Positions 34,135 through 45,645 of a stretch of 64,000 nt of DNA are shown piece by piece. Each line of letters begins with the position of its first letter. Positions within the stretch are counted from its first letter, which is position 1. The notes under the pieces are model-generated. The model was not told the origin of the DNA. It made no database searches and saw only the letters and a program-made list of their open reading frames with translations. Position numbers and translations under genes: made by a program. Source of the stretch: Crotalaria pallida (taxonomy: Eukaryota; Streptophyta; Magnoliopsida; Fabales; Fabaceae); NCBI GenBank assembly GCA_037953625.1, contig CM075650.1, positions 122,805,706-122,869,705 on the forward strand, given 5' to 3'.

Positions 34135-35646
34135 GGCTTTTTTACTTAAGTGGGATAGTTTTCCAAACAATTTACAGAAAAGGGGTAGTTTAAAAACTAT
34201 TTACGTAAGATAGTGCAGTCAACAAAACTATTTATGTAAATGGGGTAGTCAAAGTCAAAAGGCATAGTCAAACGCGTCATCCCGTCTGACGCGACCCAAA
34301 AAGTGACACGTGGCAACCTCCCATTGGTCCTTCATATTCTTTCCGAATAAAAAACAAAAAAAAAGTCATCCGACAGCGGCGCCACGTGGCGCAACCAGGG
34401 GGTTGCGTCACTGCGCATGACGCGTTCAGTTGCGTCAGCCGCAATGACGCAACTCCCTGGTTGCGCCACGTGGCACCGTTGTCCCCCACCAGTCCCGCAT
34501 GCGTTTATTACCCCTGGTTCCAAAGGCCCACCTCCCCATATACATTACTACACCATCAAAAATCTATACGTTGGGAAGTATAAAAGTTAATAAATTATTT
34601 GCTTAGGAAATATAAAAATTATTTGCTTAGGAAAAATCTATACGTTGGGAAGTATAAAAATTAATAAATTAATACACCAGCAATTACTACTCTATAAGTA
34701 ATTGCTTAGGAAATGATTAAAATTAATAAATTATTTTGAACATCTATACGTTGGGAAGTATAAAACTCCACTTCCTTCAATTTGAACTTTGAAATAATTA
34801 AAAAAAGAGAACACATTTTTTTTAATATACTTCCTTCGATTCGAATTATAAGCAATTACAATTACTTTTACCACTTTTACGCTTATTAAGGAGGTTAGTT
34901 GATTGTATTTAATTTTCTCAAATTTATAAAAAATAGAGGTATTTTAGGAAAGTAGTACTAGGAATGAAACAAAAATTAATTAAGATTACAATTTTCTAGA
35001 GATGTTTTAGAAAAGTGGTATTAAGATAACAAAATTAATTATTAGCATTAATATATATGATATTATTAGCTAGATTTTTTTAATAAATAAATAAATAATT
35101 AAATAAAATAAAAATCTAGCTAATAATATTCTATATACTAATGCGTAAAATAAAAATTTTAGTTATTAATTTTTTACATTATTGTTTAAGGTAATAATTT
35201 AGTTAGATTTTTGATGGTGTATGCATTTATTAATTTATTTATAGAGTAGTAATGTATAGGGGGAGGTGGGCTGTTGGAACCGAAGAGTAATAAACGCATG
35301 CAGGACTGGTGGGGGACAGCGGTGCCACGTGGTGCAACCAGGGAGTTGCGTCATTGCGGCTGACGCAACGACGCAACCCCCTGGTTGCGCCACGTGGCGC
35401 CGCTGTCGGGTGACTTTTTTATTTGTTTTTTATCCGGAAAGAATCTGGAGGACCAATTGGAGGTTGCCACGTGTCACTTTTTGGGTCTCGTCAGACGGGA
35501 TGACGCGTTTGACTATGCCTTTTGACTTTGACTGCCCCATTTACGTAAATAGTTTTGTTGACTGCCCTATCTTACGTAAATAGTTTTTAAACTACCCCTT
35601 TTCTGTAAATTGTTTGGAAAACTACCCCACTTAAGTAAAAAAAACC
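34135..35646. mobile_element. MULE with about 430-bp inverted arms, TSD TAAGAAAGGT
   Basis: Arms at about 34135-34567 and 35205-35646 are inverted copies ending GGCTTTTTTACTTAAG and GGTTTTTTTTACTTAAG. TAAGAAAGGT is present at 34125-34134 and 35647-35656, giving a 9- or 10-bp duplication. The GC-rich arm part contains CACGTGGC words. The 640-bp AT-rich centre has repeats of CTATACGTTGGGAAGTATAA at 34566, 34630 and 34743. No transposase is encoded. Confidence 0.9.
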
Positions 35647-35656
35647 TAAGAAAGGT

Positions 35657-36945
35657 GCTGAAGTCACGAAGGCGGTTAGCCTTTCTAGTAGAAAAAGAAA
35701 CAGTAACGGTCACGGTGAATAAGAGCAAACATGCTTATTATCATGCTTTTTTTTTTTTTTGTGAGAACTATTATCATGCTGTTTTGTCTTAGAGTAAGAC
35801 ATACATACAATTGGTACTAGACAAAAAATTGTATTATTTCAAGTCACGGTGAATAAGAGAAAAAAGATTTTACAAATCAAATATTGTTTGGAACACTATT
35901 TCTCAAACAAAACTGATTAATTGAGAAAAATTTGTCCTGAACTTTGTTGAATCATCAAGGACCACTTCAATCCAATTACAATTACAAATGGTTAATACAA
36001 CATGATGTAGGGGTGAAGAAGGATGATTATATGGAGATTTTGGTTATAGAGGTTTGGGTGAGAATCGATAAATGGAGAGATGATAAAATGAGCAGAAGAA
36101 ATCCTATATTTTGGTTTAATCTTATTTTAATTGTTTAAATTAAAAAAAAAAGTAATATTTATTTGATTTAAATTAATTGAAGTGATTTAAAGTTACTTAA
36201 AATATTAAGGATCTAAATGCAATAAGTTAAAATAAGATTCCTTAACAACAAATATGACGATATTGTTACTAACATGATGTGACAAGTTTTTATTAACTTA
36301 TTATTATACGATACCAAAATCTATACTTTTACAACAATATAAGAGAAACTCTCTTAATTTATTTGCTAAATGAAATTTGTTTACAGTAATTTTATTAGCA
36401 TAAATTGACCATAAAAAAATTAAAATACTAAGTGGGGCCGGCATCACATCGTCTCTGAAATTTTATAACAATCATATTATAGCATTACTTTAGTTCTGAA
36501 ATAAAAACTTCTTGTAATAATTGTTAAGATTATCTCAAAACTGTACTAATCCGTAATGAATAGAATAAATCAACTAAACCATGGCATATACTAAGAAACA
36601 TGTGATGCATGATTACCAACATTAATATAATAATAAACACTAAAAGTTCATAGGAAGACCAACGGGAGTTGTCGGCCTTGTGAAACCCACTGAGATCTTA
36701 GGAATGTGATCCGTGTACTAATAGTAGTCCCAGATTTGATTACTAGGAAAAACATCCTGTTGGGAGAGGCACCATTATGACCTCGAAGCGAATTAATCTC
36801 AATGATTCGATTGAAACTTACGAACCCTGGAGATACTATGAACTTGAAAAAGCAAAGAATTAAAAAAAAAGTTAATAGAATTAAGAATATTTCTATCATG
36901 CAATCTAAATTTGGAGGGTTGTTATGCAACTCTTTATTAAACTAA
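35657..36945. other. AT-rich intergenic DNA
   Basis: No supported gene. A minus-strand ORF at 36648-36929 has no recognisable domain and looks like chance. Confidence 0.65.
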
Positions 36946-36947
36946 TA

Positions 36948-37131
36948 AGAATTTGCCACCTAATACATATATGTCATGTCATTGTTTAAATTAAAGTAGT
37001 CAAAATTGATTTTTTGCAATTTAGTCCCACATTAAAAACTAAATTATTTTTTATATTGGACTATATTGCAAAAATCAATTTTAACTACTTTAAGCAATAA
37101 CATGACATACATGTATTAGGTGACAAATTCT
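36948..37131. mobile_element. Foldback MITE, 184 bp, TA flanks
   Basis: Nearly the whole element is an inverted repeat. AGAATTTGCCACCTAATACA at the left is mirrored by TGTATTAGGTGACAAATTCT at the right, with further pairing around AATTGATTTTTTGCAAT. TA at 36946-36947 and 37132-37133 fits a Tc1/mariner-type duplication but is short enough to arise by chance. Confidence 0.78.
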
Positions 37132-37342
37132 TATATATTAGCAACCATCCAAATTTAGATTGCATATCAGTAACTACCTATAATTAATTGTTAAATACTC
37201 CATCCGTTACAACATGCAATGCTTGTAGTCAAGCACGTATATAGCAGTTGACATTTATTTCATATATAGAGACAGAGTAGAGTGCATAGAGATCGCACTT
37301 TGGTAGTAGTCACTTATTGATTCCACACACACATGTAAAGTA

Positions 37343-37615
37343 CTCCCTCCGATCTTATTTATAAGACCCTTTTGGGGTTTTTATTTTGGTCCTGTTTATA
37401 AAACCCTTTTTCAATTTTCAATAGTATTTAATTACTTCTTTCCACTAACACCCCTATGAAGTCAACAATTTTTAGAGTTCTAATAATAATTATAGGGGTA
37501 GTTTTGAAAAAGTATATCAAATTTTCACATTTCCAATGTCACTAACAAATTTATCCATTCTCCTTGGTGGGAGTGAAAAACCCCAAAAGGGTCTTATAAA
37601 TAGGACCGGAGGGAG
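37343..37615. mobile_element. Stowaway MITE, TA duplication
   Basis: It starts CTCCCTCCG and ends CGGAGGGAG, with TA at 37341-37342 and 37616-37617. Internal sequence ATAAGACCCTTTTGGGGTTT is mirrored near the other end. This is the classic plant Stowaway (Tc1/mariner) form. Confidence 0.93.
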
Positions 37616-37766
37616 TAGAAAGGAAAGGAAGTGCACGACGGCATGCATGCATGCATGACCATAAATGCTATACGAACAAACAAATGTGACTAACAAAACA
37701 AGACAAGAGGATAATGAAGAATTAAGGAAACATGGACGGAGCCATGATCTATATATCCTTAGCTTA

Positions 37767-38415
37767 TTAGAGCGGCAGATATCCACCCCAAGCCGTAGAA
37801 ACTGTCCGATGCATCACCGCAATCACATTTGCATCTTTGACAACGTCATCCTTGATTTGATCGCTGTAATTACTTTCGATATCAGCAGCCCTGTCCCAAA
37901 TCATGACTCCACCATAGTTGGGAGCTTTCTTTACTTCTGGGAGTACCTTCTCCTTCAGCTCTTTTGCTGGTATAAAACCTGCTAACTCATCATAAGCTGT
38001 AAGCCCTAAGAATATTGAGCTTTTGGGAACATTTGAGGTCCACTCTTTCCACGCCTTCAAAAGATTGGCAGCACTTGCATGTTCTGAGTCGTAAATGCAA
38101 GGAGGGTTATTGAAGTAGAACTCAACCCATACATAGTCCAAAAGGCCAGTTTGTATAGCCTGGCCAAGCCACGCATCAGGATATACACATTGTGGGGATG
38201 CAGATAAGTAAATCTTTCTATATGAGTTATAAGCATAGATGGCCTCAAAAAATTTATCCCAGTGGAGTCTTGAATCATCCGGAACATCAGCTATGTCAAT
38301 GCCATCAGGGCTACAGTTCCTAGTAGACCAAATTGAGTACCGCTGAGGAAGTTGTCCCAGAGATTCTGAGCCAGTACCTTCCCTGAATCCTCGCCCAATT
38401 TGTGAGATCCTTCTC
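37767..38415 (-). pseudogene. Class III chitinase-like gene, C-terminal part (GH18 fold)
   Basis: This is the downstream part of the gene that begins at 49230. It encodes the (beta/alpha)8 GH18 barrel of the hevamine family, which in active members cleaves chitin in the apoplast or vacuole. Hallmarks include AQNLWDNFLSG, LSASPQCVYPDAWLG, DYVWVEFYFNNPPC, IFLGLTAY and YGGVMIWDR. At the active site, where hevamine has DGIDFDIE, this gene reads DGIDIADV, so the catalytic Glu and the second Asp are absent. A one-base loss near 38305-38312 puts LWDNFLSG and DGIDIADV in different frames. The end carries about 20 residues beyond the usual family end. A lectin-like or storage role (as for concanavalin B) is possible for the intact ancestor. 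Confidence 0.9.
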
Positions 38416-39273
38416 TGTTCTGTGTACTTGAGGTAGGGAGGTTGACCTGAGGTTGACTAGAAGGTTGATAGGTAGGTTGATAGCTTCGTCCACGTGGCTG
38501 GTCCAGCTAACCGGTCTGGTTCTCGGCCTTGACCCGCCCCCAGGTGGGGTACCTGCGCGGACTCCGACGCTCAAGTCAGATATTTATCCTGGAAGAGGGG
38601 GGATATCAAATATAGAGACAAAATATACGGTGAAAGAGAGGGAAAGTAGAGAGAGAGAGTGAGAGGGCCGAGTGAGAAAGCGGAAGTAGCTAGGAGTGTA
38701 TTCTCAGCTGTCCTTTTGCACTGTTCAGGTAGGAGGTATTTATAATGGAGCATGTGACATGGCAGCCATCAATAGTCATGTCATTGATTAAATGTCGCCG
38801 CCTTTGTCAGGCGGCGGAGTCAGGTGGTAGCAGAGGTTTGGAAGCGACACTTGATGTGACTTACTGTGTCTGGGACGGTTGTGGAATACGTACGGGGAGG
38901 TCGCGTTTTGGACCGGACCTGCCGTAACGGTGGAGACTGGCCCTTCCTTGGAAGGTGGAGGGATCGGTCCTCCCTTGGGAGGTGGAGGGACCGGCCCTTC
39001 CTTGGGAGGTGGAGGGACCGGTCCTCCCTTGGGAGGTCGAGGGACCGGCCCTTCCTTGGGAGGTGGAGGGACCGGCCCTCCCTTGGGAGGTTGAGGGGCC
39101 TGTCCTCCCTTGGGACCGGTCCTCCCTTGGGAGGTTGAGGGACCGGCCCTCCCTTGGGAGGTTGAGGGACCGGTCCTCCCTTGGGAGGTTGAGGGACGTT
39201 CATGGGAGGAGGACCTCCCTTTGACCGGTCCGGTCTTGGTCAAAGTTATCTTCCATGATGATTCCCCAGAACA
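38416..39273 (-). repeat. 3' LTR of the Tat element
   Basis: Direct repeat of 48031-48894. It contains the 27-bp minisatellite at about 38945-39195. The minus-strand polypurine tract GGTCTGGGGGCAAC (about 39274-39287) abuts it. Confidence 0.93.
38945..39195. repeat. 27-bp LTR minisatellite, left copy
   Basis: About nine units of the form ACCGGTCCTCCCTTGGGAGG plus T(T/C/G)GAGGG variants. One unit is shortened by about 10 bp near 39106-39118. As 27 is a multiple of three, several frames stay open through it on both strands. Confidence 0.93.
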
Positions 39274-39509
39274 GTTGCCCCCAGACCGGGAAGGTCGGTC
39301 GCGTGCGGTCGAATTGCCGGTCTTAACTCCCGACCTTCCATGTTCATTGGGAATCCGCTTTTCGTTTTATGTGTATCATTAAATACTCCCTTGACTTTTG
39401 ATTTCCAAGAAATGCCTCGGTAATCGGAGCCATAATTGCTCCTTGAAAACGGTGATGCCCCATTAATGGACATTAAATGCTCTTCTCTTTCTTCCTTCCC
39501 TAACCCGCC

Positions 39510-39518
39510 TATATATAT
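39510..39518 (+). promoter_or_regulatory. TATA box upstream of the antisense accessory gene
   Basis: CCCGCCTATATATATGGCTC lies outside the LTR, about 185 bases upstream of the likely start codon at 39694. It reads in the direction of the accessory gene and opposite to gag-pol, which suggests a dedicated promoter. Confidence 0.6.
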
Positions 39519-39693
39519 GGCTCCCCCGGACCTTCCTTTTCACACCATTCCTTCTAAGATTTTCTATACACTTCTTCATCCGTTTTTGCTCGAGCGGGAG
39601 TTTCCTTTTGACGTTCCCGAAAAAGTTTTTTGCTTCTTCCTTTTGTTCAGGTACCTTCTTTCTCCTTTCCTTTTTTATTCGTTGTTTGTGGGA

Positions 39694-41983
39694 ATGGTCC
39701 GGTTGTCTCCAGTAAGAGAAGATTCCAGTAGCTCTTTAGAGATATTGGATGATCCTCCTCCCCCTTTTCAACAAGCGGCCGCCGTTCACGCAGTGGGAGG
39801 CCGGAACGATTCCTCTTGGGTGGAAAGTGATTTGGGGCGTTCATTCCTGAGGTCTTTGGGCCGGTCCTATAGGACCGGTATGGAGCCGATTGACGCTGAC
39901 TGGGGGGAGCCGGTCTGGGCGCAGGAGACGAATAATCGGGTAGAAATTTTTAATGAAACTGAATCTGACAATTATGCAGGGCGGTCATCAGTGATGGGTC
40001 GGACTTTTGAGTCACAATCTCACCTCCTTCCCCAGTCATCTGATGCTCACAGGTACCCATGGGTTGACCGGGAAGTGTTGGGTCGTCGTTCAAAATTTGT
40101 GGAAGTTGGGACAGCCAACATGCCCATAACTCGGACGGTGGAGGAGGAGGATAACTATGATTTGTACGCGCCAAGCGACGACGAGAGGGTCTGCGACAAT
40201 CTTAGTCGGTTGGAAGGTGGTAATACCTTCTATATGTACGAAACGGTCTTCACGAAGATAGGCGTTCGTATGCCTTTTACTGAGTTTCAAGCGGCCGTTT
40301 TATGCTATCTGGACGTTGCCCCCAACCAGCTACATCCAAACGCCTGGGGATTTATGACGGCTTTTGAAAATTTTTGTCGTGTCCAGGGACTGGTCTGTAC
40401 GCACCGCCTTTTCTTCTATTTCTACCAAGTTAAACATTACACTAATTGTGATGAGAAAGTCCTGGGGCGGCACGGGTGGGTGAGCTTTCAGGGGAATCTT
40501 GGCCGTACGCTCTTTGTGAGCGTGTGTGATTCGTACAAGAGGTTTAAGGACAAGTTTTTCCGAGTGGCCGTTGTTGGGGAGTTGGACGATTGGTATGGTG
40601 ACGATGGTGAACGAAAATTTCCTTTTCACTGGAATCAATATCATTTTACACGACCGGGCTCTCCGAAATGTTTCCAAGTGAAAAAGTCCCGTTTGAACGG
40701 ACCGGAGAGGAGGTCGGCCGCCGAGATCCTGTGCTGGTGCAATAAGAAGATTCCTTGCACTAAGTTGTTAGGGACTGATGATAATAGTATTAGGGTGTTT
40801 TTGGGTATGAAGTCGTCGTGTCTCACGCCCTTCCCGTTAAATTTCGTTGTCATGATTTCATGCAAAATATTTATTAATTTATTTATTATTATTATTTTTT
40901 TGTTTTTAACGACTTGCTTTTTCAGGTGGGCTCATGGATCCAATCCTTTTGGCCGAGTTGGCGCAGGCTCGTCAGGAGGCCGCTCGTCAGCAACCGGTTG
41001 AGGAAGTAGCTGTTGATGAAGAAGAGCAAGTGCAAGTGGATGACGTAGAGATGGTTGCTAATCCGGTCGTGGGGGGTGAGCCTGGGCAGTACATGGAATG
41101 TCCTCCCACACCGGGATATGGGGTTCCTTTTGAGGAAGGTGGGGCGGGCGAGTCTTCGGCACCGGTGCATAAGCGGTGCCGGGCCGCTCGGTCCGGGAGC
41201 GGAGAGGGGCGGTCCGACCGCTCGCCTAGGGTGGAGGGCGAGACACAATCTTCCATTCACATTGCCCCTCCTCCTTCTGTGGAGACAATTTTTGAAGGGA
41301 TGACAAGGGGGGTGAGGGTCCCTGCTATCGTGGACCGTTTGTTCACCCCTTCGGACAACGAAAGCGCCCGGTTGAGGGCTATTCCTGCCAAGAATTAGAT
41401 CAAGCAAGCAAAGCAGTGGGTTGCTGGTGTTGGGACTTTGCTTCGTTCATTGGAGCTGGACGGTGATGATGAGAAGTTGAAGAGATCAGAGGAAAATGCG
41501 AGGAGGTTGCAAGCACAGAGGGACGAGATTCAAGCCAGGTTTGTGTCGTCCGAACAAAGCCGTAAGAAAGAGAAAGAGGATTTCATGGCCCAGCAGAAAG
41601 AGTGGGCTGATCGCGCCGACAAGGCCGAGGGGCGGATGGTAGAGATGATGGCTGATTTGGAAACATACAAGAAGTCAATGGAGGAGGAACAGGCTCGGAC
41701 GGCCCAAATGGAGGCAAACTGGAAGCTTGCTTGTGATGAAACTGCGAGGGAGAGGGAGGCTGGTCAGCAGAACGCCACCCGGTTGAGAGGTTTGCTTCTG
41801 ACCGGAACCGAGCAGACTTGGAACAATGCCCTGAATCAGGTGAACTTTTTTCATCCTCAAGTGGAGCTGGACCGGTCGGTAATGAGTTACACTCGGTGGG
41901 TTGAGGATGGGATTTTATGGGAGTTGGTTGTTGGGGAGAGGCGTGCTGTTGCTTATGCTCCCGGCTATGAACCGAATGAGTAG
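39694..41983 (+). CDS. Antisense accessory protein of the Tat element (gypsy-type transposon protein family), one intron, one stop
   Basis: Exon 1 is 39694-40804 and exon 2 is 40926-41983. The 121-base intron has donor TTGG|GTATGAAG and acceptor TTTTTCAG|GTGGG, and the frame is kept across it. The product would be about 722 residues. After an acidic Ser-rich N-terminus, a globular part (YMYETVFTKIGVRMPFTEF, LHPNAWGFMTAFENFCRVQG, then GELDDWYGDD) resembles the plant putative gypsy-type transposon domain (Pfam PF04195, from memory). The C-terminal third is a charged coiled coil (from about 41440) ending YAPGYEPNE. An in-frame TAG lies at 41396-41398. I chose the ATG at 39694 (MVRLSPVREDSSSS) because the frame upstream reads like leader sequence. 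An antisense gene in this place is known from Grande-type Tat elements. Its function is unknown. Confidence 0.75.
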
Positions 41984-42570
41984 AAGCTTAGTTGTTTAAA
42001 GTTGTTGATTTAATTATCTATTTTCCTTGTAAGACCGTTTAACGGTTTATTTCTTTTTGTTGTTAAAAGAGCCCGTTTGCTGGCTTGTAATAAGGTCGGT
42101 CGTATAGACCGTCCAAATTTTGTAATTTTAGCCGGTCGGGTGTATGGGACGATTACTTTAATGAATTTTTCACCACTTATTTAGATGTTAGCCTTTCATC
42201 ATATAAGTACCTCTACTCTTCCCTTTTTATTGTGGGCGGGGGTTGTGCTTTTAATTTGTCTAAGCGTTATGACCCCTTTTGTACAAGGTTTTGTCTTTCT
42301 CAAGCAAGGGTGGCTAACCGGTTGCCGGGTACGCTTTTTTTTTTTGCATGCGAACGGTATTGCCATCGAACAAGCAAAATTTATTATTAGATTGAAACTG
42401 AACTATTACATTGGAATTAACTTGACTGAAAATTAACATAGCAGATTGTGCTGAAAAATAAACTAAGGACATTCACAAGGCCGATCCGTCAACATGGCCG
42501 AGTGTCGGCCGTTTGAGGATGGGCGTTTGTGCTATCTTATTATCTGTCTTGTGACGACCGGGATAGAGCT
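41984..42570. other. Convergent spacer between accessory gene and pol
   Basis: The accessory gene (plus) and pol (minus) end towards each other here. AT-rich sequence with likely 3' UTR character; I see no further gene. Confidence 0.65.
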
Positions 42571-45500
42571 TCAAGGGTAGAATCGCCTCAGATTTGCGGC
42601 ATTCCAAGTTCTGGGGATCTCCCGCCCTTCGGGAGTTTGCAAGTAATATACGCCATTATCGGTAGTTGCCGTGATCCGATATGGCCCTTCCCAATTGGGG
42701 CCGAGCTTCCCCTTGGCTTTACCTATATTCGCCCTTCTCAAGACCATGTGGCCGACCTCAAAAGAGCGAGGGACGACCTTAGAGTTGTACCAGTTGGCGG
42801 TCGTTCTCTTGAGCGTCTCCTCTCTAATCCGGGCCCGGTCTCTTTTTTCTTCAATCAAGTCAAGGTTGTGACGTAGCATGTCCTGGTTGGAATCAGGGTT
42901 GAACTCTTTTTTCCGCCAAGTTGGCTCGCCAATTTCTACTGGGATCATGGCTTCTGTTCCGAATGCCAGATTAAATGGTGATTCTCCAGTGGTCGAGTGA
43001 GGCGTGGTGCGGTAGCCCCAAAGTACATGATGAAGTTGTTCAGGCCAATCAGTTTTACATTCATCCAACCTTCTTTTCAATCCTCGGAGGATCACTTTGT
43101 TCACGGCCTCCGCCTGGCCGTTCGTCTGGGGATGTTCTACAGAGGAGAAGTGTTGTTTTATATGGAGGTCTGCTAATAACTGCCTGAACTTCCGGTCCGT
43201 GAAATGCTTCCCATTATCAGTGACAATTGATTCGGGGATCCCAAACCGGGTAATGATGCTCCTATATGTGAACTTTTGTACTTTGGCCGAAGTGATCTTT
43301 GCGACTGCCTCCGCTTCCACCCACTTCGTAAAATATTCGACTCCTACTATCAGAAACTTCAGTTGACCGACTGCTTGCGGGAATGGGCCTAGAATGTCTA
43401 ACCCCCATCGAGCGAACGGTCAGGGAGTGATTGTGAATGCTAGCTCTGCGGGCGGTGCCTTGTGAAAGTCTGCATGTTTCTGACACCGTTCGCATGACCG
43501 GACATAAGCTTGGGAGTCTTTTTCTACCGTTGGCCAATAATACCCTGCTCTAAGAACCTTCCGCGCCAATGCTGATCCACCTAAGTGGTGGCCGCAACTA
43601 CCTTCATGAATTTCAGCTAAGACATATTGAGCTTGGTCTTTATCTATGCATTTTAGCAAAGGGGCGGAAAAGCCTCGCCTGTATAGCTCTCCTCCCAGCA
43701 TTGTATACCATGTGGCCGACCGTTTCAGTCGCTGAGCCTCTTTCTGGTCATCAGGTAGGTCTCCATTGTCAAGGTATCTGCAAATCTCAGTTGCCCATGA
43801 CGGACGTGGTACAGCAGGGCAAATGGCCAGGACGACACTTGGTCCCGGCAGGGAGCTTTGAATGACAGAGTGGTTTTTGCCGCGATTTTTCGTGCTAGCG
43901 AGTTTGGAAAGCACGTCCGCCCGGGCGTTCTGCTCTCTAGGGACGTGTTCGACCTCTGCTAGCTCGAATCGGGAAAGGAGGTCCTGTACTCTGGCGAGGT
44001 ACTTAGCCAGTAACGGGTCTCGTACTTGGTAAGTTCCATTTATCTGGGAGATTGCTAACTGGGAGTCACTACAGAGTCGTACTCTGTCTGCTCCCAATTC
44101 CTTAACCAGTTGAAGACCGGCAATGCATGCCTCATATTCAGCCTGGTTGTTAGATGTGGAGAAATGAAAGGACAAAGAGTGTTCCACTGTTAAGCCTTTG
44201 TTACTTTCGAGCAAAATGCCAGCACCAGCACCTTTTGAGTGGGACGAACCGTCCACATAAATTGTCCAACGCTCGTCTCCCGGGGCAGTTTGCTGGGTCA
44301 GTTTCACTATGAAATCGACCAATATTTGACTCTTGATAGCAGGCCGGGGCTCATAAGTTATCCCGTATTGGGACAGCTCAATTGGCCATGATATCATTCG
44401 GCCGGCAAGTTCTGGCTTATGCAAGATCTGACGGATCGGCTGGTTCGTCCGGACGACGACCGGGTGACACTGGAAATATTGCCGAAGTCTGCGAGCGGTC
44501 AACACAAGGGCAAATGCAAATTTTTCCAATTTCTGGTAACGCAACTCGAGACCTTGCAGTGCCCTACTGGTGAAGTAGACGGGCTTTTGGCCGGTCGAGG
44601 TTTCTCTTATGAGGGTTGCACTGACGGCTTCATTCGAAACTGCAAGATAGACAAAAAGTGTTTCTCCAGGATCTGGGCGGGTGAGAATCGGTGGTGTTGC
44701 CAAAACTTTCTTGAAAGACTGAAATGCTGCCTCACACTCCTCTGTCCATGTAAATCCTCGACCTTTTCGTAGCAGGTGGAACAAGGGGATTGATTTCTGT
44801 GCAGAGGCCGGGAGGAACCGGGACAGGGCGGTCAACCGGCCATTAAGTTGTTGAACCTCCTTAATATTTCCAGGACTGCGCATTGACAAAACAGCCTCAC
44901 ATTTGGCAGGATTTGCCTCGATTCCTCTGTTTGTGAGCATGAACCCTAAGAATTTTCCAGCTTCCACACCAAAAGAACACTTATCCGGGTTGAGACGTAA
45001 GTTGAACTTTCTTAGCCGGGCGAATACAATAGCCAGGTTGGTCACATGGTCCTCTGTCGAAGTGCTCTTAGCTATCATATCGTCCATGTAAACTTCCATT
45101 ACCGTGCCAATCTGGTCAGCAAAAACTTTATTCATCATCCTCTGATACGTGGCCCCTGCATTTTTGAGTCCGAACGGCATGGTCGTGTAACAGTAGGTTG
45201 CACCGTCGGTGATGAACGTCGTTTTGTCCTCATCTGGTCGAAACATGGGTATTTGATTGTACCCGGAATAAGCATCCATGAAAGACAGAAACTGATAACC
45301 AGACGAGTTGTCGACCAGATGATCGATGTTTGGGATCGGATACGGGTCCTTTGGACAGACTTTATTCAAGTCTTTGTAGTCAACACACATTCTCCATTGT
45401 CCTGAAGCTTTTTTGACTAAGACCACATTGGATAACCAGGTAGTGCATGTGATCTCCCGGATAAAACCGGCTGTTAGCAACTCCTTCACTTTCTCTTGGA

Positions 45501-45645
45501 CGAAGGTCTTTCGGTCACCCGCCATTTTCCTCTTCTTTTGCGCGACCAGCCTTGCATCCGGTCGAACGGACAAGCGATGACAAATGAAGTCAGGATCCAT
45601 GCCTGGGAGGTCAGATGCCGTCCACGCGAATAATCTCTGTTGGCG
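42571..45645 (-). pseudogene. Tat element pol: RT, RNase H, second RNase H, integrase
   Basis: From the ATG at 45600, RT motifs are QWRMCVDYKDLN, FMDAYSGYNQI (residues 108-118), TMPFGLKNAGATYQ and the catalytic YMDD (171-174). The first RNase H follows (about 315-440) and the second has IYVDGSS (447-453), QAEYEA and SDSQLA (511-516). Integrase has a zinc-binding part with CERCQK, then WGLDILGPF, VTDNGKHF and PQTNGQAEA carrying the D, D, E residues. A single TGA at 43420-43422 replaces the Trp of the segment before PFARWG. Otherwise the frame is open to the stop at 42571. The upstream join to protease needs a one-base shift near 45640. Confidence 0.93.

Noticed and set aside
36648..36929. 93-aa minus-strand ORF
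   Set aside because: The hydrophobic N-terminus is encoded by T-runs. No homology is recognised and no splice or neighbour context supports a gene.
38945..39195. CRISPR-like regular array
   Set aside because: Units are contiguous 27-bp variants without unique spacers, and they lie in a plant LTR. It is a minisatellite.
38820..39243. Long proline/glycine or leucine/glycine-rich ORFs on both strands
   Set aside because: These frames stay open only because the 27-bp repeat is divisible by three. Similar ORFs appear in several frames at once and again at 48399-48907.
39436..39693. Upstream in-frame start (MLLENGDAPLMDIKC) for the accessory gene
   Set aside because: It precedes the TATA box at 39510 and reads through leader-like sequence. 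The ATG at 39694 fits better.
41438..41983. Separate coiled-coil gene
   Set aside because: It is in the same frame as 40934-41398 and separated by a single TAG. It is the C-terminus of the accessory protein.
45640..45645. Programmed frameshift between protease and pol
   Set aside because: A single base appears to be missing at an ordinary TTA codon, and there is no slippery heptamer. Other lesions in the element favour decay.
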